This document shows positions 40,012 to 48,204 of a stretch of DNA of 64,000 nucleotides, in pieces (the stretch's first letter is position 1; the number at the start of each line of letters is the position of its first letter). The stretch comes from DASUPK01 sp963763955 (GTDB lineage: Bacteria; Actinomycetota; Thermoleophilia; Solirubrobacterales; 70-9), in the NCBI GenBank assembly GCA_963763955.1, contig CAVXQP010000010.1, forward strand, positions 186,001-250,000, written 5' to 3'. The notes beneath the pieces are model-generated. The model did not search any database, was not told the DNA's origin, and worked only from the letters and a program-made list of their open reading frames with translations. The position numbers were made by a program, and so were the translations under genes.

Positions 40012-41385
40012 TCAGTCGCCGGCCGCTCGAACTCCGCTGCGAGCTCGGCTTCCTCGTCCGTTAAGCGAAAGATCGGCGAAGCGATCGGCGAGGGCGGCAG
40101 GTAGTCGCGCGCGAACGAGAACCCCGTCCTCGCGATCTTCGCGCTCGAGGTCACCAGCGATCTCGTGAAGCTCAGAAAGACGGTCACCGGCGCCAAAGGG
40201 TACGAGCAACTCGACCTGGGTGAGTCGCTGGCCGATCTCCTCGGCGATCCGGGATCTCAGCCCGTCGAGGCCCTCACCCGTCTCGGCGGAGACCAGCATC
40301 GCCTCGGGGTGGCGGAGGGCCAGCTCTCGGCGCTCCTCCTGATCGAGTAGGTCCAACTTGTTCATCACCAGCAGCCGCGGCGACGAGCCCGCACCGATCT
40401 CATCGAGTACCTCATCCGCGGCCGAGATGGAGTCCGCCCGGTCGTCCTCCGGCTCGGAGCCGTCGACCACGTGCAGGATCAGGTCCGCCAGGACGGTTTC
40501 CTCGAGCGTGGCCTTGAAAGCCTCGACGAGCGCGTGAGGAAGCTTGCGAATGAATCCGACGGTGTCCGTGAGCAGAAAGCGGCGGCCCTCGTACGTGAAA
40601 GCGCGGGTGGTCGGATCGAGGGTATGGAAGAGCCGCTCCCCCACCCCGACCCCCGACCCGGTCAGGGCGTTGAGAAGGGTCGACTTGCCGGCGTTCGTGT
40701 ACCCGGCGAGGGCCACCGTCGGCAGCGCTGCACGCTCCCGTTCGGCCCGCATCACGGCGCGGTTGCGCTCGACCCGCCCCAGCTGACGGCGCAGCGCGGT
40801 GATCCTGTTCCGCGCCAGGCGGCGGTCGGTCTCGATCTGCGACTCGCCCGGACCACGCGTACCGATCCCGCCGTCCATGCGCCCGGCCCCGAGGCGCTCG
40901 AGGTGGGTCCATAGCCCCCTCATGCGGGCGAGGTTGTATTCGAGCTGCGCGAGCTCCACTTGGAGCTTCCCTTCCGCCGTGTGGGCGTGGTCCGCGAAGA
41001 TGTCGAGGATCACCGCGGTGCGATCGATCACCGGCACCTCGAGAGCCTGCTCCAGGTTGCGCTCCTGGCGGGGCACCAGCTCGTCGTCGACGGCGACCAG
41101 GTTGGCGTCGGCAGCGCTGATCTCCCGCTTCAGCTCGGCGAGCTTTCCCCGGCCCAGGTAGCGGTCTGGATCGGGCTGGCTGCGCGCCTGGGTCAACTGC
41201 CCGGCGGTCGCCACCCCGGCCGTTCGCAGCAGCTCCTTGAGCTCGGCAAGAGGGTCGTCGCGATGCTCGTCGTCGCGGACGATTCCGACTGCGATGGCGC
41301 GCTGACGGGCGCGAGGGTTGACGATTCCGGCGGAGCCGTTTACGTAAACGCTCTCGGACTGTCGTCCGTTGCGGTTTCTCTGCAC
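40012..41385 (-). CDS. hflX: GTPase HflX
   Basis: Ribosome-associated GTPase of 457 residues. The N-terminal HflX domain (YLGRGKLAELKREI, then GERRGPGE-like IGTRGPGESQIETDRR near 170) is followed by the G domain with G1 GYTNAGKST near 225, G3 DTVGF and G4 NKLD. It rescues or splits stalled ribosomes. GTG 41385 was chosen because TAACAT ends 7 nt upstream. It belongs to the conserved recA-miaB-miaA-dapF-hflX neighbourhood. Confidence 0.94.
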   Translation of the reverse strand: MQRNRNGRQSESVYVNGSAGIVNPRARQRAIAVGIVRDDEHRDDPLAELKELLRTAGVATAGQLTQARSQPDPDRYLGRGKLAELKREISAADANLVAVDDELVPRQERNLEQALEVPVIDRTAVILDIFADHAHTAEGKLQVELAQLEYNLARMRGLWTHLERLGAGRMDGGIGTRGPGESQIETDRRLARNRITALRRQLGRVERNRAVMRAERERAALPTVALAGYTNAGKSTLLNALTGSGVGVGERLFHTLDPTTRAFTYEGRRFLLTDTVGFIRKLPHALVEAFKATLEETVLADLILHVVDGSEPEDDRADSISAADEVLDEIGAGSSPRLLVMNKLDLLDQEERRELALRHPEAMLVSAETGEGLDGLRSRIAEEIGQRLTQVELLVPFGAGDRLSELHEIAGDLEREDREDGVLVRARLPAALADRFADLSLNGRGSRARSGVRAAGD

Positions 41386-41392
41386 TGATCAG

Positions 41393-41398
41393 ATGTTA
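41393..41398 (-). promoter_or_regulatory. -10 box TAACAT, leaderless GTG start of hflX
   Basis: TAACAT (41398-41393) ends 7 nt before GTG 41385. Confidence 0.5.
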
Positions 41399-41426
41399 GG
41401 CGGCCACCAGGGCGACCCGCAGCGCT

Positions 41427-42296
41427 CTATGGTGCGCGTGGCGCAGCCAGAGGCTGCGACGGGACGAGCGGAAGCAGCGCCGCGGCCGCGATCACAGCTA
41501 GGAACGCCGATGACCGGCCGACGACAGTGAGCGGGTTGGAACCCAACGGGTCCCCGAAGACGAGGATCCCTCCTGCGATCGCCGCCAGCGTCGCGGCGGC
41601 CGAGAAGACGATGATCACGCCGACCGCATCGCCGAGCTGAAGTCCACGGGCCAGCGCGAGAAACGCGCCGAGGCCGCCCAGAATCGCGACGGCAGTCCAG
41701 GGGCTGATCACGGCGAGGGGAGCGGTTCCGACCGTCTCGGTCAGGGCCTTGAGGGCCACGTCCGAGACTCCCAGCAGCGTCCCGGCCGCCGCGGCCAGGA
41801 ATACCCAGCCGTGTGCATCGAGGCGCTCGTGAGCCGATGCCAGCATCAGCAACCCGCCCAGCGCGAGCGTCCCACCCTCGAACGCGAACATCGTCGAGCT
41901 GGTAAAGCCGCCTCCAGGGCGCCCGTGGCCAGCCGTCAGGGCAAGGAACGCGAGCCCCGAGGCGCAGAGCACGAGTCCGAGCACCTCGCGACGGCCAACC
42001 GCGATGCCGAACCAGCGGCGCGCGGGGATCGCCAGCATGGCAAGGCCACCGGCGATCACAGCCTGGACCAGCGACAGCGGCGCCATGGAAAGCGCCGCCA
42101 CGTGTAGGCACCAGGCACAGAAGGCGAGACCGAATCCGATCACCCACCAGCGCGAGCGAAACAGTGCGGACGCGCTGCGCAAGGGGTTCCTCATTACGAC
42201 ATCGGGCGCGTTGACCGCGCCGCGGTGCTTGCACAGCAGGGCCACCCCGGAGATCAGGGCGCAGCCGAGCGCGAGTATCAGTCCGATTTGGCTCAT
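41427..42296 (-). CDS. DMT-superfamily (EamA-like) membrane protein
   Basis: Protein of 289 residues with nine or ten hydrophobic segments and the pseudo-twofold arrangement of drug/metabolite transporters. Small-residue-rich helices (GLAMLAIPARRWFG, GILVFGDPLGSNPLTVVG) match the second halves of each repeat. Substrate unknown. It starts at ATG 42296; no -10 box is evident. The 174 bp upstream holds palindromic repeat copy E and no gene. Confidence 0.75.
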   Translation of the reverse strand: MSQIGLILALGCALISGVALLCKHRGAVNAPDVVMRNPLRSASALFRSRWWVIGFGLAFCAWCLHVAALSMAPLSLVQAVIAGGLAMLAIPARRWFGIAVGRREVLGLVLCASGLAFLALTAGHGRPGGGFTSSTMFAFEGGTLALGGLLMLASAHERLDAHGWVFLAAAAGTLLGVSDVALKALTETVGTAPLAVISPWTAVAILGGLGAFLALARGLQLGDAVGVIIVFSAAATLAAIAGGILVFGDPLGSNPLTVVGRSSAFLAVIAAAALLPLVPSQPLAAPRAP

Positions 42297-42440
42297 CAGT
42301 TGACGGGTCGGCGCGACAGGGTGGCGCCTTTAGCTGAGGCTCCGGTAAAGGCCGATTCGCCCCCCGCGCGAGAACCCCGCCTACCCGCACCCTACGGCGT
42401 CTGAACCTCGACCGTCCTGGTCCCTTGTGGCGGCGGGTAT

Positions 42441-42471
42441 GCAAGGGCGCTCCGAAAGGAGCGACCCGTTT
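42441..42471. repeat. Palindromic repeat, copy E (3' of the aminotransferase)
   Basis: Stem GGGCGCTCC, loop GAAA, stem GGAGCG-A-CCC, then GTTT. On the minus strand it begins directly at the TAA stop codon of the aminotransferase gene and could act as a 3' hairpin. Confidence 0.55.
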
Positions 42472-43661
42472 TAGGTCAGGTGCGAGCGAAGCCGTTGTAC
42501 GGCCTCGCGGAGGAGCTCGTCCGGCGTGGTCAGCGAGATCCGGAAGAAGCCCTCGCCGCTCGGCCCGTACATCGACCCCGGCGAGACCACCACCGCCGCC
42601 TCCTCGAGCACCAGCTCCGCGAACGACGCGGAGGTGTGGCCATCGGGCACCGGCGCCCAGATGTAGATCGTGCCCTTGGGGGCCTCGACCCGGACCCCGA
42701 TGTCCCGAAGCGCCTCGACCACGAGGTCGCGCCGGCGCTCGTAGATCCGGCACATCTCCTCGACCTCCTTGCGCGGGCCGCGCAGCGCGACGGCTCCGGC
42801 GAGCTGGACGGCCTCGAACAGCCCCGAATCGACATTCGTCTTCAGCCGCCAGTAGGTCTTGATCGCCTCGGCGTTGCCGAGGATCGCCGCGCACCGCCAG
42901 CCGGTCATGTTGTAGCCCTTGGAGAGCGAGAAGACCTCGACCCCGACCTCCTTCGCCCCCGGCGTTGCCAGGAAGCTGGGCGCGACGTAGCCGTCGTAGG
43001 TCGTCTCGGAGTAGGCGTTGTCGTGGACGACCAGGATCTCGTGGCGCCCCGCGAGCTCGACCACGCGCTCGAAGAAGCCCTCGGGGACCACCGCGCCGGT
43101 CGGGTTGTTCGGGTAGTTGATGAAGAGCAAACGCGCCGCCTCGAGCTTCTCCTCCGGGATCGCATCGAGGTCCGGGGCGAAGCCGAGGTCCCGACGGAGA
43201 GGCAGCAAATGTGCCTCGGCGCCGGCGAGAACCGGCCCGCCGGTATAGACCGGGTAGCCGGGATCCGAGGCCAGGGCGACGTCGCCGGGATCGAGGAAGG
43301 CGAAGCAGAGGTTGTAGATGCACTCCTTCGCCCCGATCGCCGGAATCACCTCGTTCACGGCATCGATCTCGACCCCGAAGCGCTGAAGGTAGAAGTCCGC
43401 GAACGCCTCGCGGAACTCCGGGCGCCCTCGATTGCTCGGGTACTTCTGCGCGCCCGGGTCGCCTACGGCCTCCCGCATCGCCTCGACGACGTAGCGGAAG
43501 GTCGGAGTGTCCGGGTCCCCGATCCCGAGGCTGATCACGTCGATGCCCTCGTCGCGCTTGGCCTCGATCCTGCGCTCGAGCTCGGCGAACATGTACGGAG
43601 GGATCGCATCCAGCCTCTGGGAGGGAGCGGCCAGGTCCTTCTTCTTCGCGGGTGCGGCCAT
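42471..43661 (-). CDS. dapL: LL-diaminopimelate aminotransferase-like PLP enzyme
   Basis: Class I aminotransferase of 396 residues. Landmarks are SLGIGDPDTPT near 45, KYPSNRGRPEFREAFADF, INYPNNPTG near 165 and the PLP lysine in FSLSKGYNMTGWR near 237. This YPSNRG-containing form is the DapL type, which makes LL-DAP directly from tetrahydrodipicolinate in lysine and wall synthesis. It is placed directly after dapF. ATG 43661 was chosen because TAGTCT ends 8 nt upstream. Other transaminase specificity is possible. Confidence 0.85.
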   Translation of the reverse strand: MAAPAKKKDLAAPSQRLDAIPPYMFAELERRIEAKRDEGIDVISLGIGDPDTPTFRYVVEAMREAVGDPGAQKYPSNRGRPEFREAFADFYLQRFGVEIDAVNEVIPAIGAKECIYNLCFAFLDPGDVALASDPGYPVYTGGPVLAGAEAHLLPLRRDLGFAPDLDAIPEEKLEAARLLFINYPNNPTGAVVPEGFFERVVELAGRHEILVVHDNAYSETTYDGYVAPSFLATPGAKEVGVEVFSLSKGYNMTGWRCAAILGNAEAIKTYWRLKTNVDSGLFEAVQLAGAVALRGPRKEVEEMCRIYERRRDLVVEALRDIGVRVEAPKGTIYIWAPVPDGHTSASFAELVLEEAAVVVSPGSMYGPSGEGFFRISLTTPDELLREAVQRLRSHLT

Positions 43662-43669
43662 CGGGCGGA

Positions 43670-43675
43670 AGACTA
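43670..43675 (-). promoter_or_regulatory. -10 box TAGTCT, leaderless start of dapL
   Basis: TAGTCT overlaps the dapF stop codon and ends 8 nt before ATG 43661. Confidence 0.45.
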
Positions 43676-44530
43676 GGGGGACGGGGAGCGGACCTCTCCC
43701 AGCACCCGGGTGAACCGTTCGCTGAACTCTCCCGTGTATACCTCCTCGGCCCAGCCGGTCAGCCGCACCTCGAGCTGGTCGCTGACCTCGATCTGGAGCT
43801 GCCCGCCATCGAGCGCCACGCTCATCGGGCTCTCGGTGCCGCCCAGGAAAGCGGCCACCGCCGCTCCACTGGCGCCGGTTCCGGAGGACAGGGTCTCTCC
43901 CACCCCACGCTCGTAGATCCGGGCTCGCACCAACGATTCCCTGGCGTCGAAGAAGCTCACGTTCGTGCGGTTCGGAAAGAGCTCGTGATGCTCGATCTCC
44001 GGGCCGAGTGCGGCCAGGTCCAGTTCCTCGAGCTCCTTCTTGTCGACCTCGATCGCGCACTGCGGGTTGCCGATCGAGACATGTTGGAAGCTCCAGGCGC
44101 GCCCCCCGGCCTGCAGCTCGCCGCGGCCGTCGTCTCCTCCCGACGGGAAGTCGGGGGAGGTCGTGCTGGCGCGACCGAGGTCCAGTGTGCAATCCCGCTC
44201 TGTGCGGATCGTCGGCTTGACCTCCCCTGCCTTCGTCAGGATCGTGAACTCATCGGCGTCGGTCCATCCCCTGTGGCGGAGGTAGAGCGCCGCCTGGCGG
44301 GCGCCGTTTCCGGAGAGCTCCGCCTCCGAGCCGTCGGGGTTGAAGATCCGCAGCTCGGCGACGTAGGCTGGGTCCTCGATCGGGATCAGCAGCAGGATTC
44401 CGTCCGAACCGACCCCAAACGGCCTGTTGCAGATCCGTTTGATTCGCTCGGGGGTCAGCTCCCACGGCAGCGCCGCCGCCTCGACGATCACGTAATCGTT
44501 GCCGAGGGCGGTCCACTTCTCGAACTTCAT
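43673..44530 (-). CDS. dapF: Diaminopimelate epimerase-like protein with both catalytic cysteines replaced by serine
   Basis: Protein of 285 residues with the DapF two-domain fold pattern: KWTALGNDYVIVE at the N-terminus, FGVGSDG, RIFNPDGSEAE, GNPQCAI and ERGVGET. DapF normally uses two Cys, in CGNG and in the (A/S)CG(S/T)GA loop. Here the first reads SGNGAR (S73) and the second SSGTGA (S216). All else fits the family, and it sits between miaA and dapL, so its job as LL-DAP to meso-DAP epimerase is expected. Whether serine supports catalysis is unknown. ATG 44530 lies 9 bp after the miaA stop. Confidence 0.85.
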   Translation of the reverse strand: MKFEKWTALGNDYVIVEAAALPWELTPERIKRICNRPFGVGSDGILLLIPIEDPAYVAELRIFNPDGSEAELSGNGARQAALYLRHRGWTDADEFTILTKAGEVKPTIRTERDCTLDLGRASTTSPDFPSGGDDGRGELQAGGRAWSFQHVSIGNPQCAIEVDKKELEELDLAALGPEIEHHELFPNRTNVSFFDARESLVRARIYERGVGETLSSGTGASGAAVAAFLGGTESPMSVALDGGQLQIEVSDQLEVRLTGWAEEVYTGEFSERFTRVLGEVRSPSP

Positions 44531-44539
44531 CCGCCCAGC

Positions 44540-45472
44540 CTATTCGCGGGCAGCCGCCGGACTCGCATCCAGGAGCCCGACCACCTCGGCCGCAACTTCA
44601 TCGTCGGAGCGGTCGTCGCGGTCGATCAGGGTGACACCGTCCATGCGGCGCATCCAGGTGAGCTGGCGCCGGGCGTACGCGCGATGCGCTGCCTTGATCG
44701 ACTCGATCGACTCGGCCGACGGGGCCGCGTCGATGTCGGCGACGAGCTGCTCGAAGCCGAGCGCCGCGCTCGCGGTCCGCGAGGCGCCCGCCTCTTCCGC
44801 CGCGCGCGCATCGTCGGCCGCGCCGGCGGCGACCATCTGGTCAACCCGCGCGCCGATCCGCTCTGCCAGCCGCTCGCGATCCATCGTCAGGCCCACCAGC
44901 AGGGTCGGGTGCCGGAGCTCCGCCGTCCAGAGGCCCTCGGCGCCGGAGGAAGCCTCGATCCCCGCCCGGGACAGCTCCGTCAGGCGTGCGATCCGCTTGC
45001 GGTCGTTCGGGTCGACCTTCTCGGCCAGCTCGGCGGCAAGCCCCGCGTGCAGGGCCTCCGATCCCCGCTCCGCGAGCTCCGCCTCGACCTCCTCGCGGAT
45101 CCCGGCGGGGACGGGCGGCCGCAGGTCCAGGTCCGCCAGCGCCGCCCGCAGGTAGAGGCCCGTGCCGCCCACCACAATCGGACGACGCCGATCGGCCAGG
45201 AGCGCGTCGATCTCGCGGTGAGCGGCCTCGGCGTAGCGGCCGGCGCTGAACTCCTCGCCCGGGCCCACGAACGAGAGCAGCCGATGCTCGAGGCGTCCTC
45301 GCTGCTCCTCATCGGCCGCTCCGCTCAGTGTCTCCAGGCCGCGGTAGACCTGGATCGAGTCACAGTTGACAGCCACCGGGTCCTCGCCGAGACCGCGCAG
45401 TGCCTCGGCCACGGCGATGGCGACGCCGGTCTTGCCGACCGCCGTCGGACCGAACAGCGCCAGAACCTGCAT
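44540..45472 (-). CDS. miaA: tRNA dimethylallyltransferase
   Basis: Adds a dimethylallyl group to A37 of tRNAs reading UNN codons. Length 310 residues. The P-loop GPTAVGKTG is at 9-17, NCDSIQVYRGLETLSG near 35, VGGTGLYLRAAL near 100, and the tRNA-binding AHRAYARRQLTWMRR near 272. It lies 21 bp after miaB and 9 bp before dapF, in the usual actinobacterial order. Confidence 0.95.
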   Translation of the reverse strand: MQVLALFGPTAVGKTGVAIAVAEALRGLGEDPVAVNCDSIQVYRGLETLSGAADEEQRGRLEHRLLSFVGPGEEFSAGRYAEAAHREIDALLADRRRPIVVGGTGLYLRAALADLDLRPPVPAGIREEVEAELAERGSEALHAGLAAELAEKVDPNDRKRIARLTELSRAGIEASSGAEGLWTAELRHPTLLVGLTMDRERLAERIGARVDQMVAAGAADDARAAEEAGASRTASAALGFEQLVADIDAAPSAESIESIKAAHRAYARRQLTWMRRMDGVTLIDRDDRSDDEVAAEVVGLLDASPAAARE

Positions 45473-45493
45473 CGCCCGCTCCGCGGAGCCCGC

Positions 45494-46817
45494 CTACGCG
45501 GCGCGGCTGAGGAGACGCTCGGAGCCGCTCAGGGTCGTGGAGGTGGCGCCCGAGATCTCGATCTCCACCAGCTCGCCGGGGGCGCCGGTCCCGTCGAAGT
45601 TGACGGTCTTGTTGTGGCGCGTCCGGCCCCGCAGCCGCGAGGGATCGGTGCGGCTCGGTCCCTCCACCAGGACCTCCACGGTGCGGCCGACGAAACGCTG
45701 CGCCCGCTCACGCGCGCGCCGCTGGACGAGCTCCACCAGGCGCTCCATGCGCTCGCGCTTGACTGGGTGCGGCAGCTGGTCCTCGAAGGTGGCGGCCTCC
45801 GTGCCGCGGCGCGGCGAGAAGAGGAAGGTGAAGGCGCCGTCGTAGCCGACCTCGTCGACCACCTCGAGGGTCTGCTCGAAGTCCGCCTCGGTCTCACCCG
45901 GGAAGCCGACGATGATGTCCGTGGTGATCGCGCAGTCGGGGACGTATTCGCGGATCAGCGCCACGCGGTCCATGTAGCGTTCCCTGCCGTAGGTGCGCCG
46001 CATCCGTTTCAGAACCGGTGTGGAGCCCGACTGGAGCGGCAGGTGGATGTGCTCGCAGAGCGAGTCGAGCTCGGCGTGGGCTCGGATCACGTCCTCGCGC
46101 ATGTCCTTGGGGTGCGGGCTGGTGTAGCGGATGCGGTCGATGCCGGGGACGCCGTCCACCCGGGTGAGCAGTTCAGCGAAGGCGATCCGACTCTCCTTCG
46201 GCAGGTCGCGCCCATAGCTGTTCACGTTCTGGCCCAGCAGGGTGATCTCGCGCACACCGTCGGCCGTCAGGCTCTCCATCTCTGCGACCAGCTCATCGGG
46301 GTCGCGACTCGCCTCGCGGCCGCGCACCGACGGCACGATGCAGTAGGAGCAGACGCAGTTGCAGCCCTGCGATATCTGCACCCAAGCCTGGAACTCGCGG
46401 GCGCGCTTCATCGGCAGATGCCCGGAGACGTCCTCGAACTCGAAGTAGCCCTGCGCGGTCAGCGAGTCCGAGGTGAGGAACTCTGCCAGGCGGTGGATCT
46501 GACCCGGCCCGAAGGCCACGTCCACGAACGGGAAGCGCCGGAAGACTTCGTCCTTCACCGACTGCGCCCAGCAGCCACCGACCCCCACGACCCGCCGCGG
46601 ATCCTCGGACTTGAGTCGCTTGGCCTCGCCGAGGTGGGCGATGAAGCGGTTGTCGGCCGATTCGCGGATTGAGCAGGTGTTGAAGAGGATCAGGTCGGCG
46701 CCCTCGCGATCGGGCGATTCGACGTAGCCGAGGGAGTCGAGCATTCCCTTCATCCGCTCGGAGTCATGCTGGTTCATCTGACAGCCGAACGTAGGTGACG
46801 TGGTAGCGGCGCTCCAT
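45494..46817 (-). pseudogene. miaB: tRNA-2-methylthio-N6-dimethylallyladenosine synthase MiaB, interrupted by a +1 frameshift at the N-terminus
   Basis: Radical SAM methylthiotransferase acting after MiaA on A37. From ATG 46817 the frame reads MERRYHVT and then goes wrong; the next frame gives TFGCQMNQHDSERMKGML and the entire body. Removing one base near 46793 (in GTCACCTACGTTC on the minus strand) joins them. The body has the UPF0004 cysteines, radical SAM CNCVCSYC near 143-150 and a C-terminal TRAM domain. The longest single frame (start 46777) would lack the first cluster cysteine. The start is supported by TAGATT 7 nt upstream. Confidence 0.85.
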
Positions 46818-46824
46818 CGCAGTC

Positions 46825-46830
46825 AATCTA
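46825..46830 (-). promoter_or_regulatory. -10 box TAGATT, leaderless start of miaB
   Basis: TAGATT (46830-46825) ends 7 nt before ATG 46817, supporting 46817, not 46777, as the real start. Confidence 0.55.
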
Positions 46831-46842
46831 GCGGCGCCGGCC

Positions 46843-47115
46843 CTACTTGGAGGGAGAGTTGACGATCTGCTGGATGCGGCTGTGCGAAAGGCCGAGGGTC
46901 CGGGCGACCTCCCTGTAGCTCGCCCCGGCCGCCACGGACTGCCGGACCAGCCTGTCCCGGACGAGGCGGATCCGCGTCACCTCCTCGTCGATCCCCCTCA
47001 TCGCCCGACGGTATTCGACCCCGACCCGCACGCGCTCGACCCAGACGCGGCTCCGCACGCGCTCGAAGTCGGCGTGTGCCTTGCGCAGGCGCACCGCCTC
47101 CATCTCGGCGATCAT
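46843..47115 (-). CDS. Small HTH protein, coiled-coil plus sigma-like HTH
   Basis: Protein of 90 residues. An N-terminal charged helix (residues 1-55) is followed by a HTH (VAAGASYREVARTLGLSHSRIQQIV) like sigma region 4 or resolvase C-terminal domains. It lacks any sensor domain. It may bind DNA as a dimer through the long helix; targets are unknown. Start ATG 47115 follows TATACA by 6 nt; a GTG/ATG 7 codons upstream is less likely because it lies before the promoter. Confidence 0.6.
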   Translation of the reverse strand: MIAEMEAVRLRKAHADFERVRSRVWVERVRVGVEYRRAMRGIDEEVTRIRLVRDRLVRQSVAAGASYREVARTLGLSHSRIQQIVNSPSK

Positions 47116-47121
47116 CGATCC

Positions 47122-47127
47122 TGTATA
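47122..47127 (-). promoter_or_regulatory. -10-like box TATACA before the small HTH gene
   Basis: TATACA (47127-47122) ends 6 nt before ATG 47115. It departs from TANNNT only at the last base. Confidence 0.35.
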
Positions 47128-47165
47128 GCATGCCAAGAGCCGCGCTATACGAACTGAATGGAGAG

Positions 47166-47726
47166 CTACTTCTTTGGCGGCAGCACGGTGAGGTCGCCCT
47201 GCATCCCGGCCTGGCGGTGGCCGGGAACGGTGCAGTAGAAAACGTACTTGCCCGGGGCGAGGCTGGTCAGGTTGACGGACTGCTTGCCGTTGGTGAACGG
47301 CTGCACCTGGCCGAGGACGTTGCCGTTGGCGGTGGCGACAGCGATGCTATGCGGGACCTGCGAGGGGTTGTCGTAGGTGATGCTTACGTTGCCCGGCTGG
47401 GCCTGGAGGCCATTGGGCTGGTAGACCAGGGAGCCGTCGGCAGGTGAGGATACGGCGAGATCAGTAGTCGGCCCGCCGCTCGGAGTCGTCGTGGTCGTCC
47501 CCTCCTCCTTGGCGAGCTTCTCGTTGCGGCTCTTCTGCTCGTCCCGGGACTTGACGATCGCGAAGGCCATGGTCGTCCCCACGACCACGATGAAGAGGGC
47601 GATCACGCCCGCCATCACCGCCCGGTTGGGCGGAAACGAATCGGCGCCGCGGATCCCGACGAAGGCGAACAGCACGGCCAGGGCCACGAGGACGATCCCG
47701 ATGACGAAGAAGAAGTTGCCGTCCAT
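47166..47726 (-). CDS. Membrane-anchored cupredoxin (type 1 copper protein)
   Basis: Protein of 186 residues with two membrane helices (4-27, 36-58), a Thr-rich linker, and an outside cupredoxin domain (about 88-186). The type 1 copper ligands are all visible: H126 in VPHSIAV, C165, H170 and M175 in YCTVPGHRQAGM. It resembles plastocyanin/sulfocyanin-like or COX2-like electron carriers. No oxidase gene is near. ATG 47726 is preceded by GCGGCGGG; TAGGAT lies 10 nt upstream. Confidence 0.85.
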   Translation of the reverse strand: MDGNFFFVIGIVLVALAVLFAFVGIRGADSFPPNRAVMAGVIALFIVVVGTTMAFAIVKSRDEQKSRNEKLAKEEGTTTTTPSGGPTTDLAVSSPADGSLVYQPNGLQAQPGNVSITYDNPSQVPHSIAVATANGNVLGQVQPFTNGKQSVNLTSLAPGKYVFYCTVPGHRQAGMQGDLTVLPPKK

Positions 47727-47753
47727 CCCGCCGCGGATCCTACCCGGCGTGCC

Positions 47754-48119
47754 TCACGCCGCGTCGGCGAAGCGCTCCACCCTGCGCACGGCCTCGTAGG
47801 CCAGCTCGAGCGGGTATCCCCGCCTTACCAGGAGGCCCAGGGCGCGCTCGCGCTCCCTCTCCGAGCCACAGCGCATCCCGCGGTCTCCGAGCAGGCCCAC
47901 GGCTCGATTCAGCTGGGCATCCACGTCCTCCGCGTCCAGGGCGGCCTCGATCTGCTCGCGGGGCACACCACGGCCCGCGAGCGCAGCCGAGATCCGGTCC
48001 GGCCCCCAGCCCGCCAGCTGGCGCTTGTCCTCGGCGTAGCGCCGGGCGAAGCTGGCGTCATCGATCGCGCCCGCCCCGATCAGCAGGACGATCACCTCCT
48101 CGACTTCGGCCTCCTCCAC
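47754..48119 (-). CDS. recX: RecX-like regulatory protein (start uncertain)
   Basis: RecX inhibits or tunes RecA filaments. From GTG 48119 the protein is 121 residues with the second and third three-helix repeats (DDASFARRYAEDKRQLAGWGPDRI; RALGLLVRRGYPLELAYEAV). The open frame continues upstream to the recA stop and encodes YELALRALSYKERTESEL, which is the conserved first repeat, but contains no ATG, GTG or TTG. A CTG at 48212 would give a full-length RecX overlapping the recA end. Either a CTG start, translational coupling or an indel is needed. Confidence 0.75.
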   Translation of the reverse strand: MEEAEVEEVIVLLIGAGAIDDASFARRYAEDKRQLAGWGPDRISAALAGRGVPREQIEAALDAEDVDAQLNRAVGLLGDRGMRCGSERERERALGLLVRRGYPLELAYEAVRRVERFADAA

Positions 48120-48204
48120 CCCGCGCTCGGCGAGCCAGCCGCGCAGCTCGGACTCCGTGCGCTCCTTGTAGCTCAGCGCCCTGAGCGCGAGCTCATACGG
48201 GTCG

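Noticed and set aside
43652..46672. Open frame of 1006 codons on the + strand
   Set aside because: It is antisense to dapF, miaA and miaB, all well-recognised genes. Its translation is Arg/Gly/Leu-rich without domains; long antisense frames are expected at this G+C.
45494..46817. Programmed frameshifting in miaB or selenocysteine use
   Set aside because: No slippery heptamer or suitable stem was seen at the crossing, and several unrelated genes show the same +1 defect, which favours sequence error.
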